Part shown: piece after piece, positions 16,633-24,062 of the stretch
How positions within the stretch are numbered: the first letter of the stretch is position 1
Layout of the letters: each line of letters begins with the position of its first letter
From: Actinoplanes italicus
GTDB lineage: Bacteria; Actinomycetota; Actinomycetes; Mycobacteriales; Micromonosporaceae
Assembly (NCBI RefSeq): GCF_003001815.1
Contig: NZ_PVMZ01000015.1
Span: 223,269 to 287,268 of the forward strand
Reading direction: 5' to 3'
DNA: 64,000 nucleotides
Notes under the pieces: model-generated
Told to the model about the DNA's origin: nothing
Seen by the model: only the letters and a program-made list of their open reading frames with translations
The model's database searches: none
Translations under genes and position numbers: made by a program

Positions 16633-17862
16633 TCAGGCGGCCGGGGCGGGCTCCTCGACGGGATCGAGGTTCGGCGCGTGGCGTACCGAAGGGCTGAGGG
16701 TTGCCGCGATCGCCGCGCCGAGCATGATCGCCGACAGTGACCAGATCGAACCCTTCGGGCCGATCCAGGTCAGCAGGAGACCGGCCGAGAGCGAGGCCAG
16801 TGGCATGACACCCCAGGTCAGTGTGCCGGCGGCGCTCATGACGCGGCCGAGCAACTCGTTCGGGACCACCCTGCCGGCGTAGGTGAAGACGACCACGTTC
16901 CAGAGCGGGCCCACGAAGGCGGAGAGCGCGCCGAGCGCACCCAGCTGGAGCGTGTTGGTGGTGAGCAGGTTGAGTGGCAGCAGGATCGCCCAGACCCAGT
17001 TGATACCGATCAGGACGGTACGGAAGGACAGGCTCCGATGCAGCCGGCCGGCCACGAAGGCGCCGGCCAGTCCGCCCGCGCTGTAGAGGCCGAGCATCAG
17101 GCCGATGTCGGCCGGACTGCCGCCCTGGCGTTCGGCCAGCACGACGAGGACCAGGATGAGTGCCTGGAAGACGAAGTTGCTGGCGGCGATCAGCAGCATC
17201 GACACCCGGATGAGGGGCTGGCTCCAGACGTACCTGATTCCGGTAACGGCGGCCCGCCACAGTGGCTCGGTGGGGCCCTCCGGTGGTTTCTGCAGGTCGC
17301 GGCGGAGGAACAGCAGTCCGACGGCGGCGACGAGGTAGGAAATCCCGTCGACCAGGAACGGCGCGGCGCGGTCCAGGCCGAACAGGAAGCCGCCGATCGG
17401 TGGGCCGGCCAGGGTCGCGCCGCGGCTGCGTGCCTCGTTGGCGGCGATGGCGTCGGCCAGTTGCGCGGAGGGTACGACCATCGGCAGGGCGGCGTCCTGG
17501 GCGAGGCCGAAGAAGACGAAGCACAGGCCCTGAACGAACGCGACGACGCAGAGCTGGGCGACGGTGAACACGCCGGACCAGATCGCGAGCGGGACGCTGA
17601 GCAGGGCGATCGCCGCGACGAGTTCGCTGATCAGCAGGATGAGGCGGCGGTTCCAGCGGTCGACGAGTGGACCGGCGGGCAGGTTCGCGATCAGGTGCGG
17701 CAGGGTGCCGGCCGCTCCGACGAGCCCGGCGTCGAGGGGTGAGCCGGTCTCGGCGAGGACGAGCAGCGGGGTGGCGGTGGCGCTGATGGCGGCGCCCAGG
17801 CTGGAGATGACCTGGCCGCTCCAGAGCAGCGTGAAGTCGCGGTTGCGCCAGAGGGAGCTCAT
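16633..17862 (-). CDS. MFS transporter
   Basis: A 409-residue major facilitator with about 12 membrane helices. The N-terminus SSLWRNRDFTLLWSGQVISSLG is typical of actinobacterial efflux MFS proteins of the MefA/EntS type. The ATG at 17862 overlaps the stop of the upstream ArsR-type regulator gene by ATGA, so the two are translationally coupled. The pair probably exports a toxic compound sensed by the regulator. A longer in-frame reading to 17940 lies inside the regulator and is not used. Confidence 0.88.
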   Translation of the reverse strand: MSSLWRNRDFTLLWSGQVISSLGAAISATATPLLVLAETGSPLDAGLVGAAGTLPHLIANLPAGPLVDRWNRRLILLISELVAAIALLSVPLAIWSGVFTVAQLCVVAFVQGLCFVFFGLAQDAALPMVVPSAQLADAIAANEARSRGATLAGPPIGGFLFGLDRAAPFLVDGISYLVAAVGLLFLRRDLQKPPEGPTEPLWRAAVTGIRYVWSQPLIRVSMLLIAASNFVFQALILVLVVLAERQGGSPADIGLMLGLYSAGGLAGAFVAGRLHRSLSFRTVLIGINWVWAILLPLNLLTTNTLQLGALGALSAFVGPLWNVVVFTYAGRVVPNELLGRVMSAAGTLTWGVMPLASLSAGLLLTWIGPKGSIWSLSAIMLGAAIAATLSPSVRHAPNLDPVEEPAPAA

Positions 17863-18407
17863 GACGGCGTGGGGAACGCGTTGAAGAGGACGGTGATCGG
17901 CCGGGCGCCGTCGGTGGCCTCGGCAGGGTAGCGGTGCCATCGGCTGACGAAGGCGACGTACTCCTCGCGGAACTGGATCAGTTCCTCGGCGGTGAGGCTG
18001 GTGGAGCTGAACGAGTGCATGGCGGCTTCGCCGAACTCGCCGAAGGACTCGCGGTCGCTCAGGTAGGCGTTCAGCTCACGCGTCCCCTGTTCCATCCACT
18101 GCCCGCCGATCGCGTCGGCGGCGGCGGCGATCTCGGGGTCTTCCGAGGCGTACGGCAGTCGCAGGTCCAGGGGAATCGCTTTCCAGTAACGGCGGCGACC
18201 GGCCGACAGTTCGGAGTCCTCCTCGATGAAGCCGTACCGCTCGAGCTGACGCAGGTGATAGCTGGTGGCGCCGCGGTCGGCGTCGAACACCGCGGCCAGA
18301 TCGGCGGAGGTGGCCGGGCCGAAGCGGTTGAGACGGTTGAACATCTGTTGCCGTAGTGGGTGGGCCAGTGCTTTGAGCGAGTCGACGTCTGTCAAGTTGC
18401 GGCGCAT
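17859..18407 (-). CDS. ArsR-like winged-helix regulator
   Basis: About 182 residues. The N-terminal winged helix reads DVDSLKALAHPLRQQMFNRL, followed by the recognition region GATSYHLRQLERYGFIEE, the standard ArsR/HTH_20 pattern. The C-terminal half is helical and probably binds a ligand or forms dimers. It is the first gene of a coupled pair with the MFS transporter. I prefer the ATG at 18407 because the alternative ATG at 18443 overlaps an inverted repeat that may be its own operator. Confidence 0.82.
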   Translation of the reverse strand: MRRNLTDVDSLKALAHPLRQQMFNRLNRFGPATSADLAAVFDADRGATSYHLRQLERYGFIEEDSELSAGRRRYWKAIPLDLRLPYASEDPEIAAAADAIGGQWMEQGTRELNAYLSDRESFGEFGEAAMHSFSSTSLTAEELIQFREEYVAFVSRWHRYPAEATDGARPITVLFNAFPTPS

Positions 18408-18431
18408 GGGTGAGAAGATATCTATGCAAAG

Positions 18432-18449
18432 ACTTCTTCTCATAGAAGT
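18432..18449. promoter_or_regulatory. Candidate ArsR-type operator
   Basis: ACTTCT-N6-AGAAGT is a perfect 6-bp inverted repeat just upstream of the regulator start, in an AT-rich patch. It is a plausible autoregulatory site for the ArsR/MFS pair. Confidence 0.5.
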
Positions 18450-18480
18450 GTCAGTGAGAAGACAGCGACAGATCAGGACA

Positions 18481-19710
18481 TCAGCGTACGAAGAGCAGGA
18501 AAAGCCCGGCCCAGGTGAAGCCGATCATGAGCAACACCAGCGGAAGCTCGTCGGCGAGCACGGCCATGGCGGGCTTCGGGCCGGCCTCGGCCAGCGCTCG
18601 GTCGTGGGCGACGATCACGCCCAGCATGTGTCCGATCAGGATCAGCGTGATCTGGACCCCGGCGACCATGGCGGGTGACGGTGACACGTCCCAGCGCCCG
18701 GCGGGCTGGCCGAGCAGCAGCAGGAACCCGCGCGGGGCCTCGACGATCAGCAGCGACAGGTAATGGGCGAGCGTGTATCCGGCCGCGATCGGGATCAGCG
18801 ACAGGGTCACGTCCAGACGACCGGCGGTCCACCGGACCCCGAGAAAGACCAGCCCACAGAGGAGTACGAGACCCGCGCTGCCCCAGAACAGCGGTGCGCC
18901 GGCGCGGTCCACGAACCCCGTCCAGACCGGTGACGCCGAGGCACTGTCGAAGACGGTCGAGCCCCACCAGACAGCCACGAACCCGGCCAGTCCCGCCGAG
19001 GCGAGCGCGGACCCCCCGGAGGTCGGAGCCGGGTCGCGGGAAGCCGGGGCCAGGCCGGAGAGCGGCTGCCGATGTCGCAGCGGGCTGAGGCGGCCGGCCA
19101 ACTCGGAGTACACCTCGAAGCAGTCGCCGCGGGCGAACCACTCCTCGCCGCGCAGGAGGGCGAGCAGGACCTGGCTCAGGCCGTACAGCAGAAGGAAGAG
19201 ACCGACCGGGACCGGATCGCCGTGATGGGGCACCACCAGCTCGAACCAGACGAAGACCAGCAGGAACGCCGCCGCCGGCCAGGAGGATCGCGGACGGCCG
19301 GGCGCAAGCGGGCGGAGCCCGTGACGGGGCAGGCCCAGCAGGGTGAAGATCGTGCGCAGCGGGTTGACCGCCCGCCAGACCGGCCCGAAGACGATGCTGA
19401 TCGGAATCAGCCCGACCCAGAGCCAGACGAAGAGGGCGTGCGCCGCCGGGTTGGTGGTGCCGCGCGGCCCCGCGAGAGCGAGGCCGGTGATGTAGAGCGC
19501 CAGCAGCAGCACCGGGTAGCGCAGCACGGCGAGCCTGCCGGACTCACGTGGCGGGGAGGGCTTGAGCCGCGGGGTGCGCCACCAGAAAGCGGCGATCAGA
19601 AACGACAGTACGACCGTCGCCGCGCCGGCCTGCAGCACCAGATCGAGCGGCAGCGGCAGCCCGGCGTCACTGCCGACACCGTGCGCGAGCGGGCTCATCG
19701 ATGGTGTCAC
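18481..19710 (-). CDS. Polytopic membrane protein (third gene of membrane operon)
   Basis: A 409-residue integral membrane protein with about ten hydrophobic helices. Recognisable segments are FVWLWVGLIPISIVFGPVWRAVNPLRT and EEWFARGDCFEVYSELAGRLSPL. I associate these with actinobacterial proteins sometimes annotated as fenitrothion hydrolase-like, but that name is weakly supported. Its ATG overlaps the preceding gene's stop by four bases (19707-19710), so it is coupled to the exported protein upstream. The operon composition suggests a shared membrane or metal-related role. Confidence 0.75.
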   Translation of the reverse strand: MTPSMSPLAHGVGSDAGLPLPLDLVLQAGAATVVLSFLIAAFWWRTPRLKPSPPRESGRLAVLRYPVLLLALYITGLALAGPRGTTNPAAHALFVWLWVGLIPISIVFGPVWRAVNPLRTIFTLLGLPRHGLRPLAPGRPRSSWPAAAFLLVFVWFELVVPHHGDPVPVGLFLLLYGLSQVLLALLRGEEWFARGDCFEVYSELAGRLSPLRHRQPLSGLAPASRDPAPTSGGSALASAGLAGFVAVWWGSTVFDSASASPVWTGFVDRAGAPLFWGSAGLVLLCGLVFLGVRWTAGRLDVTLSLIPIAAGYTLAHYLSLLIVEAPRGFLLLLGQPAGRWDVSPSPAMVAGVQITLILIGHMLGVIVAHDRALAEAGPKPAMAVLADELPLVLLMIGFTWAGLFLLFVR

Positions 19711-20639
19711 GCCGGATCAGCGGCCGGAGGGTGCCGCGCGATGTCGCCGTCCGGGCCCGCGGAATCGGCAGCCGCTTTCCGGGCGAGGTCGCGCAGGACT
19801 CCGGCGCCCGCGACCGCGACGCCCGCGCCGAGGCCGAGGGCCAGGACGACGAGGACGCGTTCGAGCACGGCCGGGCCTTCGAACGGCAGGACCGGCCGAT
19901 GGAACGACGTGACGTCGGGCAGGACGAAGACCGCGGTGAGGGCGGCTCCGGCGCAGACCGCGAGAACACCGGCGGCGCGGCCGCGCAGGGCGGTCACCGC
20001 GCCGCCGAGGATCAGCGGCCAGGCGAGCAGGTTGATGCCGGCGGCGCTGAGGAACGTTCCGGCGAGCGGCGCCGACTCGACGGCCAGGGTCGAACCCGTC
20101 ACGTGCACGATCGAGGACGCGGCGGCGATGGTCCCGGCTGCGGCGAGCAGCAGGTCGGCACGGGGCAGGCGTTTCGCGAGCAGGACGAGGGCCGCGCCGG
20201 TGAGGGCGGCCGCGATCCACCAGCCGGCCGCGAGTGGGCGCTCCTCCCCCACCAGGACGCCGTCGACGGCGACGGCGACACCGTTCGCGTCCAGCGGGAC
20301 GGTCCAGGAGACGCGTCGACCGGCCGCGACCGATCGCCCGTCGGGGGTGGACCGTTCGTCGATCCAGGTCAGCTCGGCTCCGGGCGCGATCACGGCAGGC
20401 GTGGCCGTACCGCCGCCGGATTTGATCGTTATCGGACCGCCGGTGCCGTTGCGCAGACGCAGCCGCGCACCCTCCTCGATCGCGGTGATCTCCAGACCGG
20501 GAACCGCCGGAGTCACCGAGACCACCGACCCTCGTGCGTCGGTGGCCGTGAGGCCGCCCGCGTGAGCTGCGGCCGGACCACCGGTGACCACGAGCGCCAG
20601 GCCCGCCGTGACCAGGACGAGCAGCAGCCTGGTGATCAC
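19707..20639 (-). CDS. Exported multi-helix membrane protein (second gene of membrane operon)
   Basis: A 310-residue protein. From the GTG at 20639 a clean signal peptide runs to GGPAAAHAGG. An extracytoplasmic beta-rich domain with CopC/YtkA-like character (LRLRNGTGGPITIKSGGG) spans about 30-140. The C-terminal half has about five membrane helices. An in-frame ATG at 20696 gives 19 more residues but puts the signal peptide inside. The GTG and its weak AAAAAGG ribosome site lie on one arm of a 15-bp inverted repeat, whose other arm covers the upstream stop. The C-terminus overlaps the next gene. Confidence 0.7.
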   Translation of the reverse strand: MITRLLLVLVTAGLALVVTGGPAAAHAGGLTATDARGSVVSVTPAVPGLEITAIEEGARLRLRNGTGGPITIKSGGGTATPAVIAPGAELTWIDERSTPDGRSVAAGRRVSWTVPLDANGVAVAVDGVLVGEERPLAAGWWIAAALTGAALVLLAKRLPRADLLLAAAGTIAAASSIVHVTGSTLAVESAPLAGTFLSAAGINLLAWPLILGGAVTALRGRAAGVLAVCAGAALTAVFVLPDVTSFHRPVLPFEGPAVLERVLVVLALGLGAGVAVAGAGVLRDLARKAAADSAGPDGDIARHPPAADPA

Positions 20640-20722
20640 TGAACCTTTTTCAACCTGGCTGCGGGCCAGAACGGACGATGTGGTGCCGGTGGCCATGCCC
20701 TCGCCACGTTGAAAAAGGTTCA
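20640..20722. promoter_or_regulatory. 15-bp inverted repeat bridging two cistrons
   Basis: TGAACCTTTTTCAAC at 20640-20654 and its exact reverse complement at 20708-20722 flank 53 bases. On the minus-strand transcript one arm starts at the stop codon of the upstream gene. The other arm ends at the GTG start of the downstream gene and contains its AAAAAGG. The folded RNA would hide that ribosome site until a ribosome reaches the upstream stop. Confidence 0.65.
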
Positions 20723-21784
20723 CTCGGGGAGGCGCTGGACGCTGCGGGCGACCAGGACGGTGCCGACGCCGGTCAGGGCGGTCAGGGTGAGCAGGCCGGT
20801 GAGCATGTGGATGTTGTACCCCGTGCTGCCCTCCTGGATCTGCCCGACGAGCAGCACGGCACCCCACGCGGCCGGCGGCGCGACCAGGCCGAACAGGATC
20901 CAGCGGCCGTTCGCGCCGACTTTGACCAGCGGGGTGACCAGGCGCAGCACGATCTCGAGGGCGAAGGCCGCGGCCGCCAGGGTGAGGGCGGGCCACCAGT
21001 CGTCCCGCGAGTCGAACATCAGATGCATGAGTACGGCGATGACGGCCACCAGCACCGACGCGAGCCCGAACGGGAGCGGCCAGCGGCGGCCGATCACGAT
21101 GAACGGCACGAGCAGGAGAATGGTGCTGAACACGTACCCGTGGATGAGCTGCGCGTCGGGCGAGAAGATCGGCACCGGATCGATGTCGCCGCTGCCGAGG
21201 TGCCGGAAGCCGATCGCGGAGGCGTGCAGCGAGTAGATGTGCACCGGGAGCGCGGCGAAGAGGGTGGAGATCCCGACCAGGAAGGCGCCGCCGACGCTGA
21301 GCCGCTTCTCGGGGCCGGTGGCGAGCATCAGGGTCGGGCCCATCGCGACGAGTGCCATGCCGAGGATGATGAACTCGTGGCTCGGGCTCACGAAGATCTC
21401 CATGTCCTGCTCGATGCCCCAGATGTTGTGCCACAGGGTGTCGACGCCGCCGCCGACGAGCAGGAACGCCATGCCGGCCAGTGGCAGGCGCAGGGCGTTG
21501 GGCAGGGCCAGCACCGACCGGTACGTCGGGATGCCCGGCAGCCGGGAGCGCATGATCCAGAGCAGGGTGAAGCCGGAGGCCGCGATGCCGGAGTAGAGGA
21601 CGCCGTGCCACGGGGTCCAGAACGTCTCGAGCTCGGGTGTGGTGGCGTGGGCGTATGCGTCGAGCTGCAAGCCGATGACCAGCCAGGCGCTGGCGATCAG
21701 CAGCACCCACCGTTCCTTGGCGCTGAACGGCGCGGCCTCGACCGGCCGTGCCGCTTCCACGGATGTTGTCACGATTACCCCCAT
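20720..21784 (-). CDS. Polytopic membrane protein (first gene of membrane operon)
   Basis: A 354-residue integral membrane protein with about nine helices. It has conserved-looking His and acidic residues near membrane edges: LDAYAHA, TPWHGVLY, DTLWHNIWGIEQDME and SPSHEF. Such residues could bind metal or heme, as in copper/oxidase-assembly membrane proteins, but I cannot name the family. It heads a three-gene minus-strand operon whose second product has a CopC/YtkA-like exported domain. Start: ATG at 21784; the ribosome site is weak. Confidence 0.72.
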   Translation of the reverse strand: MGVIVTTSVEAARPVEAAPFSAKERWVLLIASAWLVIGLQLDAYAHATTPELETFWTPWHGVLYSGIAASGFTLLWIMRSRLPGIPTYRSVLALPNALRLPLAGMAFLLVGGGVDTLWHNIWGIEQDMEIFVSPSHEFIILGMALVAMGPTLMLATGPEKRLSVGGAFLVGISTLFAALPVHIYSLHASAIGFRHLGSGDIDPVPIFSPDAQLIHGYVFSTILLLVPFIVIGRRWPLPFGLASVLVAVIAVLMHLMFDSRDDWWPALTLAAAAFALEIVLRLVTPLVKVGANGRWILFGLVAPPAAWGAVLLVGQIQEGSTGYNIHMLTGLLTLTALTGVGTVLVARSVQRLPE

Positions 21785-21887
21785 TGTGATCGTTCCGGCG
21801 CTCCGTAAGGTACATCGCCGCTGTTACATGAATCGATCAGGAATCCGACCGTCCGGTAATCAGCATCCACCCCTAGTCTTCCCAGCT

Positions 21888-21907
21888 GCAGGAAAGCGCT
21901 TGCCTGC
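21888..21907. promoter_or_regulatory. LacI-type operator upstream of acetylesterase
   Basis: GCAGGAAAGCGCTTGCCTGC is a 20-bp palindrome with a single mismatch. Its core GGAAAGCGCTTGCC differs by one base from the pectinesterase operator at 3387-3400. It lies 19 bases upstream of the esterase start. Shared control of two pectin-acting enzymes is the simplest reading. Confidence 0.75.
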
Positions 21908-21926
21908 ATCGATCGTCCTTGATTGA

Positions 21927-22754
21927 ATGCCGCCTATGCAGATCAGTCGCAGAGCATTGCTCGGCACGGCCGCCGGCGCGGCGGTCCTCGCCGTTCCGTC
22001 CCCCGCGCACGCCGCCCGCCGCCGCCCGACCGTGTTCGTGGCCGGTGACTCGACGGCCGCCACCTACGCGGTGGCCGACCATCCCCGGGCCGGCTGGGGT
22101 CAGGCCCTGCACGTCTTCCTCGACCGCCGGGTGCGCGTGGTCAACGAGGCCCTCTCCGGCGCCAGCTCCAAGAGCTTCGCCGACCTGGGCCGTCTCGACC
22201 GCATCCTGGCCGCGATCCGGCCCGGCGACGTGCTGCTCGTGTCGTTCGGGCACAACGACGAGAAGACCACCGACCCGGCCCGCGGCACGCTGCCGTGGAC
22301 GACGTTCCAGGACTACCTGCGGCTCTACCTCGACGGCGCCCGCGCCGCCCGCGCCACCCCGGTGCTGGTCACCCCGGTCGAGCGCCGCCGGTTCACCGCC
22401 GACGGCGTGCCCTACCTGTCGCACGGCGAATATCCGGCGTCGATGCGCGCGCTCGCCGCCGAGACCCGGACGCCGCTGATCGACCTGGAGGCGCTGTCGT
22501 TCGACCTGTGGGGCAGGCTCGGCCCGGAGGCGACGAAGGACCACTTCCTGTGGCTGGACGCGGGCGAGTCGCCGAACTATCCCGACGGGGTTCAGGACAA
22601 CACGCACTTCCAGGCGCACGGCGCCATCGAGGTGGCCCGGCTCGTCGTTGCGGCCGGCCACTGCCTGCCCGGCCGCGACCATCGGGCGCTGCGCCGCACC
22701 GACCTGCCCGACACCCTGCTGACCTGGCCGGAGACCCGCCCCGCGGAGAGCTGA
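21927..22754 (+). CDS. Secreted rhamnogalacturonan acetylesterase (CE12, SGNH)
   Basis: A 275-residue exported SGNH hydrolase that removes acetyl groups from the rhamnogalacturonan I backbone of pectin. A twin-arginine-like signal (QISRRALLG, ending AHAAR) is followed by the block I motif FVAGDSTA with the nucleophile Ser. The glycine-containing block is NEALSGASSKSF, block III is SFGHNDE with its Asn, and the catalytic Asp and His lie in DNTHF near residue 228. ATG at 21927 is the first start; MQISRR (21936) is the alternative. Confidence 0.9.
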   Translation: MPPMQISRRALLGTAAGAAVLAVPSPAHAARRRPTVFVAGDSTAATYAVADHPRAGWGQALHVFLDRRVRVVNEALSGASSKSFADLGRLDRILAAIRPGDVLLVSFGHNDEKTTDPARGTLPWTTFQDYLRLYLDGARAARATPVLVTPVERRRFTADGVPYLSHGEYPASMRALAAETRTPLIDLEALSFDLWGRLGPEATKDHFLWLDAGESPNYPDGVQDNTHFQAHGAIEVARLVVAAGHCLPGRDHRALRRTDLPDTLLTWPETRPAES

Positions 22755-22770
22755 CCGGTAGTGTCGGGCC

Positions 22771-23637
22771 ATGACACAGCCAGCGGCCCATACTCTGGAA
22801 GTCCCCGGCGCGATCATCACCTACGACGTGCGCGAGCCCGCGGAGAAATCGTCCGAGACCCCGCTCATGCTGATCGGCTCGCCGATGGACGCGAGCGGCT
22901 TCGTGACCCTGGCCGGGCACTTCACCGACCGGCTCGTGATCACCTACGACCCGCGCGGCACCGGCCGCAGCAAGCGCACCGACCCGGCACCGGAGACCAC
23001 GCCCGAGCAGCACGCTGACGACGTCCGCCGGGTCATCGAGACGGTCGGTGGCCCGGTCGACCTGTTCGCCAGCAGCGGCGGGGCGGTCAACTCCCTGGCT
23101 CTCGTGGCGGCGAACCCTGATCTGGTACGCCTTCTCGTCGCCCACGAGCCACCCCTGGCGAGCCTGGTGCCGGACGCCGAGGACGCGGTGGCCGCCGTGC
23201 GGGGCATCCGCGCGCTCTACGAACGTTCCGGCCTGGGTCCGGCGATGGTGAAGTTCATCCAGATCGTGTCGCTGAAGGGACCGGTGCCGCCCGGTTTCGC
23301 CGACGAGCCCGGCCCCGACCCGGCCAGCTTCGGCCTGCCCGCTGAGGACGACGGCTCACGCGACGACGTGCTGCTCGGCCAGAACCTGGTCACCTGCTGC
23401 CTGTACCAGCCCGACCTCGCCGCGCTGCGCGCCGCCTCGACCCGCATCGTCCTGGCCGTCGGCGCCGAGTCGGCGGGCGAGCTGGCCCATCGCGGCGGTC
23501 TCGCGGTCGCCGAGCGGCTCGGCCGGGAACCGGCCGTGTTCCCGAGCAACCACGCCGGTTTCCTCGGCGGCGAGTACGGCCAGCACGGCGACCCGGGCCC
23601 GTTCGCCGAGACGCTGCGCCGGACCCTCGCCACCTGA
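22771..23637 (+). CDS. Alpha/beta hydrolase
   Basis: A 288-residue cytoplasmic alpha/beta hydrolase. The oxyanion region reads LIGSPMDASGF, DPRGTGRSKRTD is the usual Asp-Pro-Arg-Gly turn, and the nucleophile elbow reads FASSGGAVN (a variant of GxSxG with Ser at about 105). The catalytic His is probably in PSNHAGFLG near the end. Its start is 16 bases after the acetylesterase stop, so the two may be cotranscribed, though no pectin role is evident. The substrate is unknown. Confidence 0.85.
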   Translation: MTQPAAHTLEVPGAIITYDVREPAEKSSETPLMLIGSPMDASGFVTLAGHFTDRLVITYDPRGTGRSKRTDPAPETTPEQHADDVRRVIETVGGPVDLFASSGGAVNSLALVAANPDLVRLLVAHEPPLASLVPDAEDAVAAVRGIRALYERSGLGPAMVKFIQIVSLKGPVPPGFADEPGPDPASFGLPAEDDGSRDDVLLGQNLVTCCLYQPDLAALRAASTRIVLAVGAESAGELAHRGGLAVAERLGREPAVFPSNHAGFLGGEYGQHGDPGPFAETLRRTLAT

Positions 23638-23684
23638 CCGCCCTCGGGATCAGGCGATCCGCCGTACGCCGTCATGCCTCTCGT

Positions 23685-23702
23685 CTTGAAATGATCTTCA
23701 AG
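23685..23702. promoter_or_regulatory. Inverted repeat upstream of repeat-peptide operon
   Basis: CTTGAA-N6-TTCAAG is a perfect 6-bp inverted repeat about 90 bases before the peptide start, in the only sizeable intergenic space upstream of the operon. It may be an operator or promoter element. No regulator gene is adjacent. Confidence 0.4.
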
Positions 23703-23793
23703 GCCGAGCCGGCATGAATCGATCGTGGCCGGGTACCCCCGGGATCCACGGCCTCCGAATCACGGAGGCGCTCGGTGCGGCAGGGGAATCGAC

Positions 23794-24051
23794 ATGGCAC
23801 TCAGCAACGACGACATCAACAGCGACCCGGCCAACGCCGGGGGCGAGGGCCCAGCCGACGGCGGAGCCGACGTGACCAGCCAGGACGGCGGCGCCGACGG
23901 CGGCGCGTCCGCTGAGGGTCCGGCCGACGGCGGAGCAGACACCGCCACGGTCGACGGCGGCGCCGACGGCAGCGCGTCCGACGAGGGCCCGGCCGACGGC
24001 GGGGCCGACGTGACCAGTCACGACGGCGGTGCCGACGGCAGCGCTTCCTGA
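23794..24051 (+). CDS. Small Asp/Gly-rich three-repeat peptide (candidate modified-peptide precursor)
   Basis: An 85-residue peptide. A 17-residue leader-like start (MALSNDDINSDPANAGG) is followed by three 23-residue repeats beginning at codons 18, 41 and 64. Each reads EGPADGGAD, then four variable residues, then DGGADG and a Ser/Ala tail. There is no Cys or aromatic residue and no signal peptide. The ATG has an AGGGGAA ribosome site seven bases upstream. An in-frame start at 23725 lacks this. The cupin oxygenase gene starts 11 bases after its stop, suggesting that the repeats are a substrate. I recognise no known precursor family. Confidence 0.8.
   Translation: MALSNDDINSDPANAGGEGPADGGADVTSQDGGADGGASAEGPADGGADTATVDGGADGSASDEGPADGGADVTSHDGGADGSAS
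23845..24048 (+). repeat. Three 69-bp in-frame repeats in the peptide gene
   Basis: Units at 23845-23913, 23914-23982 and 23983-24048 (the last one codon short) encode near-identical peptides. Differences between units fall mainly at four residues after the first GGAD and at the last two residues. The constant DGGAD blocks are kept, as expected if they are the recognised part. Confidence 0.9.
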
Positions 24052-24062
24052 GGACCGAACCC

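Noticed and set aside
18165..18185. GGGAATCGCTTTCC-like site resembling the LacI-type pectin operator
   Set aside because: It lies inside the regulator coding sequence and is a poor palindrome, so it is probably chance.
19707..21815. A 702-codon minus-strand open frame across two genes of the membrane operon
   Set aside because: Only its 3' part (from 20639) gives sensible membrane-protein sequence. Its 5' part overlaps the well-supported 20720-21784 gene in another frame and is basic and featureless.
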